NCBI RefSeq assembly: GCF_000785105.2 | Contig: NZ_CP018906.1 | Span: 1,364,001 to 1,428,000 of the forward strand | DNA length: 64,000 nucleotides | Origin: Lentilactobacillus curieae | Lineage (GTDB): Bacteria > Bacillota > Bacilli > Lactobacillales > Lactobacillaceae | Direction: 5' to 3' | In this document: piece after piece, positions 31,961 through 40,343 of the stretch | Position numbering within the stretch: position 1 is the stretch's first letter | Layout: each line of letters opens with the position of its first letter | Position numbers and translations under genes: made by a program | Notes under the pieces: model-generated | Database searches by the model: none | What the model was told of the DNA's origin: nothing | The model's input: the letters and a program-made list of their open reading frames with translations, nothing else

Positions 31961-33328
31961 ATGAAATTTACGGCCCCAGTTGCCAAGAACGAAAAGTACG
32001 AAGTTATAATTGAAGATTTAACCTATGAAGGGCTTGGATTTGCCAAGATAGACGATTTTCCAATCTTTATTGAAAATGCCTTGGTTGGTGAAAAAATTAT
32101 TACACTAATAACAAAGGTTAAAAAGAATTTTGCTTTTGGTAGAACAGATGAAATTATCACTGAAAGCCCTGATAGAGTTCATGGTATTGCAAAGGCATAC
32201 ACTCAAACCGGGATTACACCACTTCAACATCTAAAATACCCAGCTCAACTTAGATTTAAACAACACCAAATTCAAGTTGATTTTGATAAGTTAAAGGTGC
32301 CTGCTGAAGTTAATGAGACTATCGGTATGGATGATCCATTTCATTACCGGAATAAGGCTCAAATTCCAGTAAGAATGCTTAATGGTAAGCTATCTACCGG
32401 ATTTTATAAGAAGCATTCCCACGAAATGATTCCGCTTGAAGATTTTAAGATTCAGGATGAAAGAATCGATAAGGCCGTTTTGATTGTTAGGGATATTCTT
32501 CGTAAATTCCAGGTAAATCCATATGATGAACGTAACCATACGGGAGTAATCAGAAACATTATGGTACGGGTTGGTAAGTATACTGACCAAATGATGATTG
32601 TTTTAGTTACTAGAACTAAAAAGCTACCAAGTACCGAGGAGATTACTAGGGAAATTAACGAACAAATTCCTGGGCTAACCAGCTTGATTCAAAACGTTAA
32701 CTCTGAAAAGACTAACGTCGTGTTAGGTAAGAAGAACATTGTTCTTAGTGGCTCAGACCGCATCCATGACCAATTAATGGGATTGGATTTTGAAATTTCG
32801 GCTAACTCATTCTATCAAGTAAACCCCGTTCAAACTGAAAAGTTATACAAACTTGCGATTGAAAAGGCAGAATTAACTAAAGATGATGTCGTAATTGATG
32901 CGTATAGTGGTATTGGGACAATTTCATTGTCAGTTGCCAAGGCGGTTAACAAGGTTTATGGGGTTGAAATCGTTGAAGATGCTGTCACCGATGCAAAGAC
33001 TAACGCAATGATCAACGGAATTAAAAACGTTGAATTTGTGGTCAATAAAGCTGAAGACCAAATGGCGAAGTGGCAAGCAGATGGTTTAAAACCAGATGTT
33101 GTCATTGTTGATCCTCCACGTAAGGGGTTAGCTGAATCCCTAATTGAAAGTGTTGCTGAAATGAATCCCAAGCGCGTGGTATACGTTTCATGTAACCCAG
33201 CAACTTTGGCACGAGATGTAAAATTGTTTGGTGATTTTGGCTACGAATTGAACCAACCAATTCAACCAGTTGACCAATTTCCACAGACGGTTCACATTGA
33301 ATCAATCTCTGTTTTAGAGAAAAAATAG
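31961..33328 (+). CDS. rlmD: 23S rRNA (uracil-C5)-methyltransferase RlmD/RumA family
   Basis: A 455-residue SAM-dependent m5U methyltransferase. An N-terminal TRAM domain (about residues 1-60) is followed by the RumA-type central domain and a Rossmann fold. Catalytic motifs: DPPRKGL (about 382-388) and VSCNPATLARD (about 408-418) with the nucleophile Cys. The Cys cluster that holds the iron-sulfur centre in E. coli RumA is absent (the matching region reads QTGITPLQHLKY), so this belongs to the cluster-less Gram-positive type. Which uracil (747, 1939 or both) is not decided. ATG 31961 follows SD AAGGTGG; an upstream codon at 31904 lies in the terminator. Confidence 0.92.
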   Translation: MKFTAPVAKNEKYEVIIEDLTYEGLGFAKIDDFPIFIENALVGEKIITLITKVKKNFAFGRTDEIITESPDRVHGIAKAYTQTGITPLQHLKYPAQLRFKQHQIQVDFDKLKVPAEVNETIGMDDPFHYRNKAQIPVRMLNGKLSTGFYKKHSHEMIPLEDFKIQDERIDKAVLIVRDILRKFQVNPYDERNHTGVIRNIMVRVGKYTDQMMIVLVTRTKKLPSTEEITREINEQIPGLTSLIQNVNSEKTNVVLGKKNIVLSGSDRIHDQLMGLDFEISANSFYQVNPVQTEKLYKLAIEKAELTKDDVVIDAYSGIGTISLSVAKAVNKVYGVEIVEDAVTDAKTNAMINGIKNVEFVVNKAEDQMAKWQADGLKPDVVIVDPPRKGLAESLIESVAEMNPKRVVYVSCNPATLARDVKLFGDFGYELNQPIQPVDQFPQTVHIESISVLEKK

Positions 33329-33361
33329 TTATAAAATTGTTCATTTTTCTTCACTAAATGT

Positions 33362-33383
33362 GAAAAAAAGTGGACTTTTTTTA
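33362..33383 (+). terminator. A/T-rich terminator-like hairpin after rlmD
   Basis: A run of A then AAG pairs with CTT and a T run around a 4-nt loop (TGGA). The stem is almost all A-T, so it is weaker than the other terminators here. Confidence 0.45.
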
Positions 33384-33511
33384 TTGATAATTCAATTAAT
33401 GTTATCCTTAAAACATAGGGGTGTGGCGCATGATTATCATAATTAAGCGATGCTCAAAATTAAGATAAACATTTGAATTAGTTCTCTGATTTTGTTAATG
33501 TTGTATCTGTT

Positions 33512-33552
33512 AATTTATTTTTGAGGATTATAAAAATCCCCCCAAATAAATT
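33512..33552 (+). promoter_or_regulatory. Leader hairpin before the osmolyte transporter operon
   Basis: AATTTATTT (33512-33520) is the exact reverse complement of AAATAAATT (33544-33552); inside, GGATT (33525-33529) pairs with AATCC (33535-33539). The structure ends about 20 nt before the SD of the transporter ATPase gene. Its 3' side is followed by TTGTTTACTC rather than a T run, so it looks like an operator or mRNA structure more than a terminator. An ATGAT-T-ATCAT palindrome also occurs at 33430-33440. Confidence 0.4.
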
Positions 33553-33582
33553 GTTTACTCAAATAAATGTAAGGAGGAGCAC

Positions 33583-34782
33583 ATGACAATTAAACTTCAA
33601 GTGCAAAATCTTACCAAAATATTTGGCCGTCGAATTGGACGCGCCAAAGAGTTAATCGACGCTGGTAAGTCAAAGGCTGAGATCCTGGAACAAACGGGAG
33701 CCACAGTGGGTGTCGAAAATGCTAGCTTTGAGGTTAATGAGGGTGAAATCTTCGTTATCATGGGGCTTTCTGGTTCAGGAAAGTCAACAATGATTCGGAT
33801 GATTAACCGACTTATTGAACCTACATCTGGCAACATTCTAATTGATGGACAGGATTTAACTGGTCTTAGTAAAAAGGAACTCTTGGACGTTCGGCGTCAG
33901 AAGATGAGCATGGTATTCCAAAACTTTGCTCTGTTCCCTAACAGAACAATCGTTGAAAATACTGCGTACGGTCTAGAAGTTAAGGGTGTCGACAAGGCAG
34001 AACGGCTTAAAAAGGCTCATGATGCTTTGGAGTTAGTTGGTCTTCATGGTTATGATGACCAACTTCCAACCCAACTTTCAGGTGGTATGCAACAACGGGT
34101 TGGTTTAGCTAGAGCTTTAGCTAACGACTCAGAAATCCTATTAATGGATGAAGCTTTCTCTGCATTGGACCCACTTAACCGTAAGGACATGCAGAACGAA
34201 TTACTGGATTTACAAGAAAATCTTCATAAGACAATTGTCTTCATTTCTCATGATTTAAATGAAGCCCTTAGAATCGGCGATCGAATCATGATTATGAAGG
34301 ATGGGGAAGTTGTTCAAACTGGTACCCCAGAAGAGATCCTGACTAAACCAGCTAACGAGTACGTTGAACGGTTCATCGAGGATGTTGATAGAACTAAGGT
34401 ACTGACTGCATCTAATGTTATGATTCGACCAAATACCGTTAACATTGATAAAGACGGTCCACGGATTGCAATTCGCCGGATGCGTGAAAACGAAATTTCT
34501 TCCGTTTACGTTGTTAACAGTAAACGTGAATTTGTTGGAATCGTTGATGCTAAGCATGCCTTAGAGTTAATCGAAAGTGGTGAACGGAAGTTGGACTCAA
34601 TCGTTGAACGCGACATCCCGACAACTTCACCAGATACACCAATCACAACAATTATGGATCAGATTTCTAAATCACCATTCCCATATGCCGTTGTGGATGA
34701 ACAAAAGCATTTACTTGGAATCATTATTAGAGGTGCGGTTCTTGGTGCAATTTCAGGAAACGAGGTGGTAGAAGGTGAATAA
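33583..34782 (+). CDS. Quaternary amine (glycine betaine/carnitine/choline) ABC transporter ATPase
   Basis: A 399-residue ATPase of the ProV/OpuAA family. Walker A GLSGSGKST is at residues 61-69, signature LSGGMQQRVGLARAL and Walker B ILLMDEAFSALDP follow. Two CBS domains occupy about residues 280-395; in relatives these sense ionic strength or cyclic di-AMP. ATG 33583 has SD AAGGAGG. The 3' end overlaps the permease gene by 8 nt; together with the permease and the binding lipoprotein it makes a complete osmolyte importer. Confidence 0.94.
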   Translation: MTIKLQVQNLTKIFGRRIGRAKELIDAGKSKAEILEQTGATVGVENASFEVNEGEIFVIMGLSGSGKSTMIRMINRLIEPTSGNILIDGQDLTGLSKKELLDVRRQKMSMVFQNFALFPNRTIVENTAYGLEVKGVDKAERLKKAHDALELVGLHGYDDQLPTQLSGGMQQRVGLARALANDSEILLMDEAFSALDPLNRKDMQNELLDLQENLHKTIVFISHDLNEALRIGDRIMIMKDGEVVQTGTPEEILTKPANEYVERFIEDVDRTKVLTASNVMIRPNTVNIDKDGPRIAIRRMRENEISSVYVVNSKREFVGIVDAKHALELIESGERKLDSIVERDIPTTSPDTPITTIMDQISKSPFPYAVVDEQKHLLGIIIRGAVLGAISGNEVVEGE

Positions 34783-35626
34783 CATTCCTCAATTACCAGT
34801 TGCAAAGTGGATTGACAGTTTAGTTGATTGGTTATCTGGATTCGAAGGATTCTTCAACGCAATCACCAACTTTATTGGTGGAATCGTTGATGGATTCCAA
34901 TGGATTTTTGATTTAATTCCTGCTTGGCTGTTCATTATCCTGATTGTTGGTTTTACCTATTACTTATTGAGAAACCGTAAGCACTGGTCACTAATTATTT
35001 TCGAAATTATTGGTCTAATCTATGTTTGGAACCAAGGGTACTGGCGCGATATGACCCAAACTTTGACCTTGGTTTTAACTTCTAGTTTGATTGCTTTAGT
35101 AATTGGAATTCCAATTGGAATTTGGATGGCAAAATCAAACGTAGTTCAAATGATTGCTAAGCCAATCTTGGACTTCATGCAGACTATGCCAGCCTTTGTT
35201 TACTTGATTCCTGCTGTTGCATTCTTTGGAATCGGAATGGTGCCCGGGGTTATTGCCTCAGTTATTTTTGCTATGCCACCCACAGTTAGAATGACTAACC
35301 TTGGGATTCGACAAGTACCAACTGATTTGATTGAAGCGGCTGACTCTTACGGATCAACTTCATGGCAAAAATTGATCAAGGTACAATTACCACTTGCTAA
35401 GTCAACCTTGATGGCAGGGGTTAACCAAAGTATGATGCTTTCACTTTCAATGGTTGTTATTGCATCCATGATTGGTGCGATGGGTCTTGGAAACAAAGTT
35501 TACTTTGCCGTAGGTAGAAACGATGCCGGTAGTGGTTTTGCTGCCGGACTTGCAATTGTTATCTTAGCCATCATCTTGGATCGGGTAACTCAAGCAATCA
35601 ATAAAAAACCAGCAGACAAGTCTTAG
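34775..35626 (+). CDS. Quaternary amine ABC transporter permease
   Basis: A 283-residue inner-membrane permease of the ProW/OpuAB family, with six or seven hydrophobic segments and the EAA-type cytoplasmic loop EAADSYGSTSWQKLIKVQLPLA (within about residues 188-210). Start is GTG 34775 with SD GAGGTGG inside the ATPase gene. Unlike the fused OpuA/OpuC forms of some Gram-positives, the binding protein is a separate gene 12 nt downstream. Confidence 0.93.
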   Translation: MNNIPQLPVAKWIDSLVDWLSGFEGFFNAITNFIGGIVDGFQWIFDLIPAWLFIILIVGFTYYLLRNRKHWSLIIFEIIGLIYVWNQGYWRDMTQTLTLVLTSSLIALVIGIPIGIWMAKSNVVQMIAKPILDFMQTMPAFVYLIPAVAFFGIGMVPGVIASVIFAMPPTVRMTNLGIRQVPTDLIEAADSYGSTSWQKLIKVQLPLAKSTLMAGVNQSMMLSLSMVVIASMIGAMGLGNKVYFAVGRNDAGSGFAAGLAIVILAIILDRVTQAINKKPADKS

Positions 35627-35638
35627 GAGGTGGTTACT

Positions 35639-36541
35639 ATTTTAAAGAAAATCACTAAGTTAACGACTTTCTTAGCATTAGCAGCCATCGCAATCGTGCT
35701 TGCTGGGTGCTCAAACCAAATGGCTAAGTACAATCCAAAGAAACCAGTTGGTGAGCAGGTTGACTACACAATTACGGGAATCGATGCTGGTGCCGGAATT
35801 ATGGCTAGTACGCAAAAGGCAATTAAAGCCTATGGCTTAGACAAAGATAACTGGCAGTTGCAAACTAGTTCAACCGCAGCGATGACCAGTACTTTAGACA
35901 AGGCATACAAGAAGAAGTTGCCAATCGTTATTACCGGTTGGACTCCCCACTGGATGTTTACTAAATACAAATTGAAGTTCTTAAAGGATCCAAAAAATGT
36001 TTACGGTAAAGCCGAAGACATTCATACAGTCACTAGGAAGAACTTACAAAAAGATCGTCCCGAAGCATACAAAATGCTCGACCGGTTCCACTGGACCCCT
36101 GAGCAAATGTCTTCTGTGATGATCAAAGTTAATAATGGTGAATCACCTGAGAAGGCTGCTAAGAATTGGATCAAGAATAATCCAAAACAAGTAGCCCAAT
36201 GGACCAAGGGAATTAAGCACGTTAAGGGACAATCATTTAAGATGACCTACGTTGCCTGGGATTCAGAAATTGCGTCAACTAACGTAGTGGCTGAAGTCCT
36301 TAAATCACTTGGTTACAAGGTGACGATTCAAGCAATGGAAATGCAACCAATGTGGGCTGCCGTGGCGGGTAATGATGCTGACGCAATGGTTAGTGCTTGG
36401 TTACCAAACACTTCAGCTGTCTTCTATAAAGATTACAGAAGCAAAATTGAAGACTTGGGAATCAACTTACGCGGTGCCAAGGTTGGTCTTGCCGTTCCTT
36501 ACTATATGAAGAACATTAATTCAATTGAAGATTTAAAATAA
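35639..36541 (+). CDS. Quaternary amine ABC transporter substrate-binding lipoprotein, apparent ATT start
   Basis: A 300-residue OpuAC-type binding protein: signal peptide with lipobox LAGC (lipidated Cys at residue 24 from this start) and two lobes. Trp-rich motifs GWTPHWMF and AWDSEIAST, and MQPMWAAV, are consistent with an aromatic cage for a trimethylammonium group. The start is odd. SD AGGAGGTGG (35625-35633) is followed five bases later by ATT 35639, giving MLKKITKL. The only in-frame canonical codon, GTG 35630, is part of the SD itself. Choline, betaine or carnitine specificity is not decided. Confidence 0.88.
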   Translation: MLKKITKLTTFLALAAIAIVLAGCSNQMAKYNPKKPVGEQVDYTITGIDAGAGIMASTQKAIKAYGLDKDNWQLQTSSTAAMTSTLDKAYKKKLPIVITGWTPHWMFTKYKLKFLKDPKNVYGKAEDIHTVTRKNLQKDRPEAYKMLDRFHWTPEQMSSVMIKVNNGESPEKAAKNWIKNNPKQVAQWTKGIKHVKGQSFKMTYVAWDSEIASTNVVAEVLKSLGYKVTIQAMEMQPMWAAVAGNDADAMVSAWLPNTSAVFYKDYRSKIEDLGINLRGAKVGLAVPYYMKNINSIEDLK

Positions 36542-36547
36542 AAAGTT

Positions 36548-36598
36548 AAAAAAGTGACCTCCATAGTTTTCGTTTAAAACTATGGAGGTCACTTTTTT
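36548..36598 (+). terminator. Strong intrinsic terminator after the osmolyte transporter
   Basis: A perfect 23-bp stem: arms 36548-36570 and 36576-36598 around the loop CGTTT, with GTGACCTCC at the base and flanking A and T runs. It is by far the longest terminator stem in the window. Confidence 0.95.
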
Positions 36599-36678
36599 AG
36601 TACCTGATATCTCGTGATATCAATAACTTAATAAAAAGATAATATGTTACAAAAATCACAAAATGAACATTTTTTCTA

Positions 36679-36692
36679 TAAAAGCGTTTACA
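36679..36692 (+). promoter_or_regulatory. cre (catabolite repression) box of the deo operon
   Basis: TAAAAGCGTTTACA matches the CcpA consensus TGWAANCGNTNWCA at all fixed positions except the second. It overlaps the -35 of the deo promoter, where CcpA binding would repress. This fits a catabolic operon for nucleosides. Confidence 0.7.
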
Positions 36693-36715
36693 TTTGTTCA
36701 ACAATTCGTTAATAT
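36687..36715 (+). promoter_or_regulatory. Promoter of the deo operon with operator-like palindrome
   Basis: TTTACA (36687-36692), 17-bp spacer, TAATAT (36710-36715). Inside the spacer is a perfect palindrome TTGTT-C-AACAA (36694-36704), a candidate site for the DeoR regulator encoded in the operon (inference). TGAACA at 36664-36669 is the inverse of TGTTCA at 36695-36700. Confidence 0.6.
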
Positions 36716-36750
36716 AAAGTTGTACTTAAATGAAAGGGGTTACATTTATT

Positions 36751-37410
36751 ATGACACTAACAAACGAAGAATTAGCAAAATACCTAGATCACACTAATTT
36801 AAAGCCTGATGCTACAAGGGAATACATCATTAAGACCTGTGAAGAAGCAGCTAAGTATAATACCGCTTCTGTTTGTGTTAACTCACACTGGATTCCATTG
36901 GTTGCAGAACAACTCCAAAACACGGATGTTAATCCAATCACAGTTGTCGGTTTTCCTCTAGGGGAGACGAATACCGAAACAAAAGTTTTTGAGGCTCAAA
37001 CAGCAATCGACGACGGGGCAGAAGAAGTCGATATGGTGTTAAATATTGGTGAATTAATTGGTGGCAACACTAAGTTTGTTACTGAAGATATTAAAGCAGT
37101 TGCAGACGCAGTTCACGAAAAGGGCAAGTTGTTAAAAGTTATTTTAGAAACTTCATATTTAAACAATGATCAAATCGTAGCAGGTAGCAAAGCTTCAGAA
37201 ACTGCCGGTGCAGACTACGTTAAGACCTCAACTGGATTTTCATCAGCTGGTGCCAAATTAGACGATGTTAAATTGATGCGTCAAACAGTCGGCGACAGAT
37301 TGGGTGTTAAGGCATCCGGTGGGATTCATTCTAAAGAAGAAGCACTTGCAATGATAGATGCTGGTGCAAGTCGGCTAGGTGTCAGTGCCACTGTTAAGAT
37401 TTTGTCGTAA
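36751..37410 (+). CDS. deoC: Deoxyribose-phosphate aldolase
   Basis: DeoC (219 aa) splits 2-deoxyribose-5-phosphate into acetaldehyde and glyceraldehyde-3-phosphate. The Schiff-base Lys is K158 in DYVKTSTGF, and the second active-site Lys is K187 in GVKASGGI. The N-terminal [12 protein letters not shown] motif is typical. I chose ATG 36751 for the family N-terminus; ATG 36730 overlaps the SD (AAAGGGG), which is somewhat far (11 nt) from 36751. First gene of the deo operon. Confidence 0.97.
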   Translation: MTLTNEELAKYLDHTNLKPDATREYIIKTCEEAAKYNTASVCVNSHWIPLVAEQLQNTDVNPITVVGFPLGETNTETKVFEAQTAIDDGAEEVDMVLNIGELIGGNTKFVTEDIKAVADAVHEKGKLLKVILETSYLNNDQIVAGSKASETAGADYVKTSTGFSSAGAKLDDVKLMRQTVGDRLGVKASGGIHSKEEALAMIDAGASRLGVSATVKILS

Positions 37411-37436
37411 TTAAGAATGTTTTAGGGGGCTTTTTA

Positions 37437-38645
37437 ATGACTAAGAAATACAAACGAATTTTTGGAATTGTCTTGGATTCAGTTGGTACTGGAGAAGCAT
37501 TTGATGCTGAAAAATACGGGGATGTTGGCTCAGATACCCTTGGACACGTTGGTGAAGCGTACAAGGGTGATTTGAAAATTCCTAACTTACAAAAATTAGG
37601 AATTGCCAACTTACGAGATAAGCCAATTCTAGGGGTAGATAAGGTGGATAAGCCAATAGGATACTTTGGCAAAATGAAAGAAATTTCGGCCGGCAAAGAT
37701 AGCATGGACGGCCATTGGGAAATGATGGGGCTTCCGGTTGAGAAACCACTGGACACATTTCCAAATGGTTTTCCCGATTCAATCATTAAACAAATTGAAG
37801 ACTTTTCTGGCAGAAAGGTAATTGGTAACCGTCCAGAATCAGGGACTAAAATCATCGCTGAACTTGGGGAAGATCAGATGAAAACAGGTGATTTAATTGT
37901 CTATACTTCTGGAGATTCAGTATTACAAATTGCTGCTCATGAAGATGTAATTCCACTGGATGAACTATATAAGATTTGTAAGTTTGCCCGTTCAATTGTA
38001 AATGGTCCTGAATATACTGTGGGCCGAATTATTGCTCGACCTTATGTTGGTCCCGATAAGGATCACTTTACTAGAACGGCTAACCGTCACGACTTTACGT
38101 TAGAACCAACTGGAACTACCGACTTGGATTACCTTCAAAAAGCAGGTGTTCATACAGTAGGAATTGGTAAAATCAACGATATTTTCTCTGGTCACGGAAT
38201 TGACGAAGGTTACCACAATGAAAGCAATATGGATGGAATGGATCATGTTGACCACGTAATGGCAGAGGATTTTGAAGGATTCTGCTTAACTAACCTGGTT
38301 GATTTTGATGCTATGTACGGCCACAGAAGAAACCCAATTGGATTTGGGCAAGCCTTAATGGACTTTGATCAACGCCTAGAGAAGGTTTTAAACAACTTGA
38401 AGGACGATGACCTATTGTTGATTACTGCCGACCATGGAAATGATCCTGGCTTTAAGGGAACTGACCATACCAGAGAATACGTACCACTATTGGCATACTC
38501 TCCATCAATGACCGATACTGGCAGCCTGGGAGTCAGAGAAACATTTGCTGATTTTGGTGCTACGGTTCTTGAAAACTTTGGCGTCACTGGTAACCCAGTG
38601 GGAACTAGTTTTCTTGATGAATTAAAACAGGGGGCGACACAATGA
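37437..38645 (+). CDS. deoB: Phosphopentomutase
   Basis: DeoB (402 aa) interconverts (deoxy)ribose-1-phosphate and -5-phosphate. It belongs to the alkaline-phosphatase superfamily: metal ligands are expected in [11 protein letters not shown] (about residues 11-21), DGHWEMMG, and the C-terminal [11 protein letters not shown] and [10 protein letters not shown] stretches, all present. Its product feeds DeoC. The stop overlaps the deoD start (ATGA). Confidence 0.97.
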   Translation: MTKKYKRIFGIVLDSVGTGEAFDAEKYGDVGSDTLGHVGEAYKGDLKIPNLQKLGIANLRDKPILGVDKVDKPIGYFGKMKEISAGKDSMDGHWEMMGLPVEKPLDTFPNGFPDSIIKQIEDFSGRKVIGNRPESGTKIIAELGEDQMKTGDLIVYTSGDSVLQIAAHEDVIPLDELYKICKFARSIVNGPEYTVGRIIARPYVGPDKDHFTRTANRHDFTLEPTGTTDLDYLQKAGVHTVGIGKINDIFSGHGIDEGYHNESNMDGMDHVDHVMAEDFEGFCLTNLVDFDAMYGHRRNPIGFGQALMDFDQRLEKVLNNLKDDDLLLITADHGNDPGFKGTDHTREYVPLLAYSPSMTDTGSLGVRETFADFGATVLENFGVTGNPVGTSFLDELKQGATQ

Positions 38646-39358
38646 GTACACACATTGGAGCAAATAAAGGTGACATCGCAGAAACAGTATTAATGCCTGG
38701 TGATCCACTGAGAGCGAAATTTATTGCGGAAAATTATTTGGATAATGTTGTGCAATACAGTAGTGTCCGCAACATGTTTGGTTTTACCGGAACATACAAA
38801 GGTAAACGAATTTCGGTTCAAGGGTCAGGAATGGGAATTCCATCACTAGCAATTTACACAACCGAATTGATTAAAGAATATGGCGTGAAGACTATCTATC
38901 GGGTTGGTAGTTGTGGTGGTATGAGCCCAGATGTTCACATGCGTGACGTTATTTTGGGTCAGGCAGGAACCACGGACTCATCGATTATTGAGAATACATT
39001 TGGACCAAATATGTATTATTCACCAATTGCTGACTTTGGTTTGCTTGATTCGGCATACCATACAGCAGAAGAGATGGGCATCAACACAAAGGTTGGGAAC
39101 ATCTTTGCTGCAGACCGATTTTACAATGACGAAATTGATATTCAAAAATTAATCGATTATGGTGTGTTGGCAACGGAGATGGAAACAAGCGGCCTATACT
39201 TATTGGCTGCAAAGCACCATATCCGGGCTTTAACAATTTTGACTGTTTCTGATCACTTGTTAAGTGGAGAAGCAATGTCTGCCAAGGATAGAGAAACTTC
39301 ATTCGATGAAATGATTAGATTAGCACTCAATACAGCAGTAAAAAATATTGAAGAATAA
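38642..39358 (+). CDS. deoD: Purine-nucleoside phosphorylase, DeoD type
   Basis: A 238-residue hexameric-type phosphorylase that cleaves purine (deoxy)nucleosides to base and (deoxy)ribose-1-phosphate. The family signature [16 protein letters not shown] lies at about residues 61-76, with GSCGG (phosphate binding), METSGLY and TVSDH downstream; the Asp of SDH is the catalytic proton donor. Starts inside the deoB stop. Confidence 0.97.
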   Translation: MSTHIGANKGDIAETVLMPGDPLRAKFIAENYLDNVVQYSSVRNMFGFTGTYKGKRISVQGSGMGIPSLAIYTTELIKEYGVKTIYRVGSCGGMSPDVHMRDVILGQAGTTDSSIIENTFGPNMYYSPIADFGLLDSAYHTAEEMGINTKVGNIFAADRFYNDEIDIQKLIDYGVLATEMETSGLYLLAAKHHIRALTILTVSDHLLSGEAMSAKDRETSFDEMIRLALNTAVKNIEE

Positions 39359-39372
39359 TTGAGGTGAGTACG

Positions 39373-40320
39373 ATGGTGGCGAATGGCGAGATTGACAAAT
39401 TAAAGCAAAGTTTGCAGGCAGCAGAAATGTATTACCAAGACAACGCTAGCCAATCTGAAATTGCCAAGTCCCTTGGTGTATCGCGGCCAACGGTTTCCCG
39501 CTTGCTCCAGTACGCTAAAGATGCTGGCATCGTCAAGATTCAAATCGTCAACCCCGTCGTGAGCGCGCAAGTACTAGCAGATAAGTTGGTCGAAAAATAC
39601 GGAGTTGAAGTTCATGTGGTTTCAAATAACTATTTGGGAAACATTACGACTCAGGACAGCGTGGGAGCCTATGCTGCGGATTACTTAACCACCATCGTGA
39701 AACCTCAAGATGTTATTGGCATTGGTTGGGGAAAGACGATTCATAATGTTACTGAACATTTAGAGCCTCAATCAGTTCCTGGAGTTCGGGTGGTTCAGCT
39801 TAAGGGAAGTGTTAGTTATTCTAATCAGAAAACTTATGCTCACGAAAGCGTGAATGAACTGGCTAATGCCTACCAAGTAGCACCCGAATATTTACCTTTA
39901 CCAGTAATTTTTGATAATGAAGAAACTAAAGAGATGGTTGAACAAGATCGCTATATTAGCAGTATCCTCGAACTTGGCAAACGAGCAAACATTGCCCTGT
40001 TTACCGTAGGGACTGTTAGGTCTGAAGCTTTGATATTCCAATTGGGTTATTTTAACGATCGGGAAATCAAACAGTTGCAGAACGCTGCGGTTGGCGATAT
40101 TGTCTCCAGATTCATTGATGAGGATGGCCAGGTCGTCAACTCAGAGATTGATTCGCGAACAGTTGGAATTACGTTAGATGATTTGAAGAACAAAGAACAC
40201 GCAATTTTGGTTGCCTACGGAAATCAGAAGGCAGCTGGAGTGAATGCAGTTTTGAAGGCTGGATACGCTAATTGCGTAATCGTTGACCAAACTCTAGCTC
40301 AGCTGTTGCTCGATTTTTAA
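39373..40320 (+). CDS. deoR: SorC/DeoR-family sugar-binding transcriptional regulator
   Basis: A 315-residue regulator: N-terminal helix-turn-helix (about residues 25-52, NASQSEIAKSLGVSRPTVSRLLQ) and a C-terminal sugar-phosphate-binding domain (about 60-315, IGIGWGKTI, GTVRSE). Its position in the deo operon makes it the likely regulator of these genes, probably released by deoxyribose-5-phosphate as for Bacillus DeoR. ATG 39373 lies five bases after SD GAGGTGA; GTG 39364 is within the SD. Confidence 0.9.
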   Translation: MVANGEIDKLKQSLQAAEMYYQDNASQSEIAKSLGVSRPTVSRLLQYAKDAGIVKIQIVNPVVSAQVLADKLVEKYGVEVHVVSNNYLGNITTQDSVGAYAADYLTTIVKPQDVIGIGWGKTIHNVTEHLEPQSVPGVRVVQLKGSVSYSNQKTYAHESVNELANAYQVAPEYLPLPVIFDNEETKEMVEQDRYISSILELGKRANIALFTVGTVRSEALIFQLGYFNDREIKQLQNAAVGDIVSRFIDEDGQVVNSEIDSRTVGITLDDLKNKEHAILVAYGNQKAAGVNAVLKAGYANCVIVDQTLAQLLLDF

Positions 40321-40343
40321 TTTTATTCAAGGGGGATTTTTAA

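Noticed and set aside
37394-37855. A 153-codon minus-strand frame opposite deoB
   Set aside because: It is opposite a clear gene, shows no recognisable domain, and has no SD or promoter.
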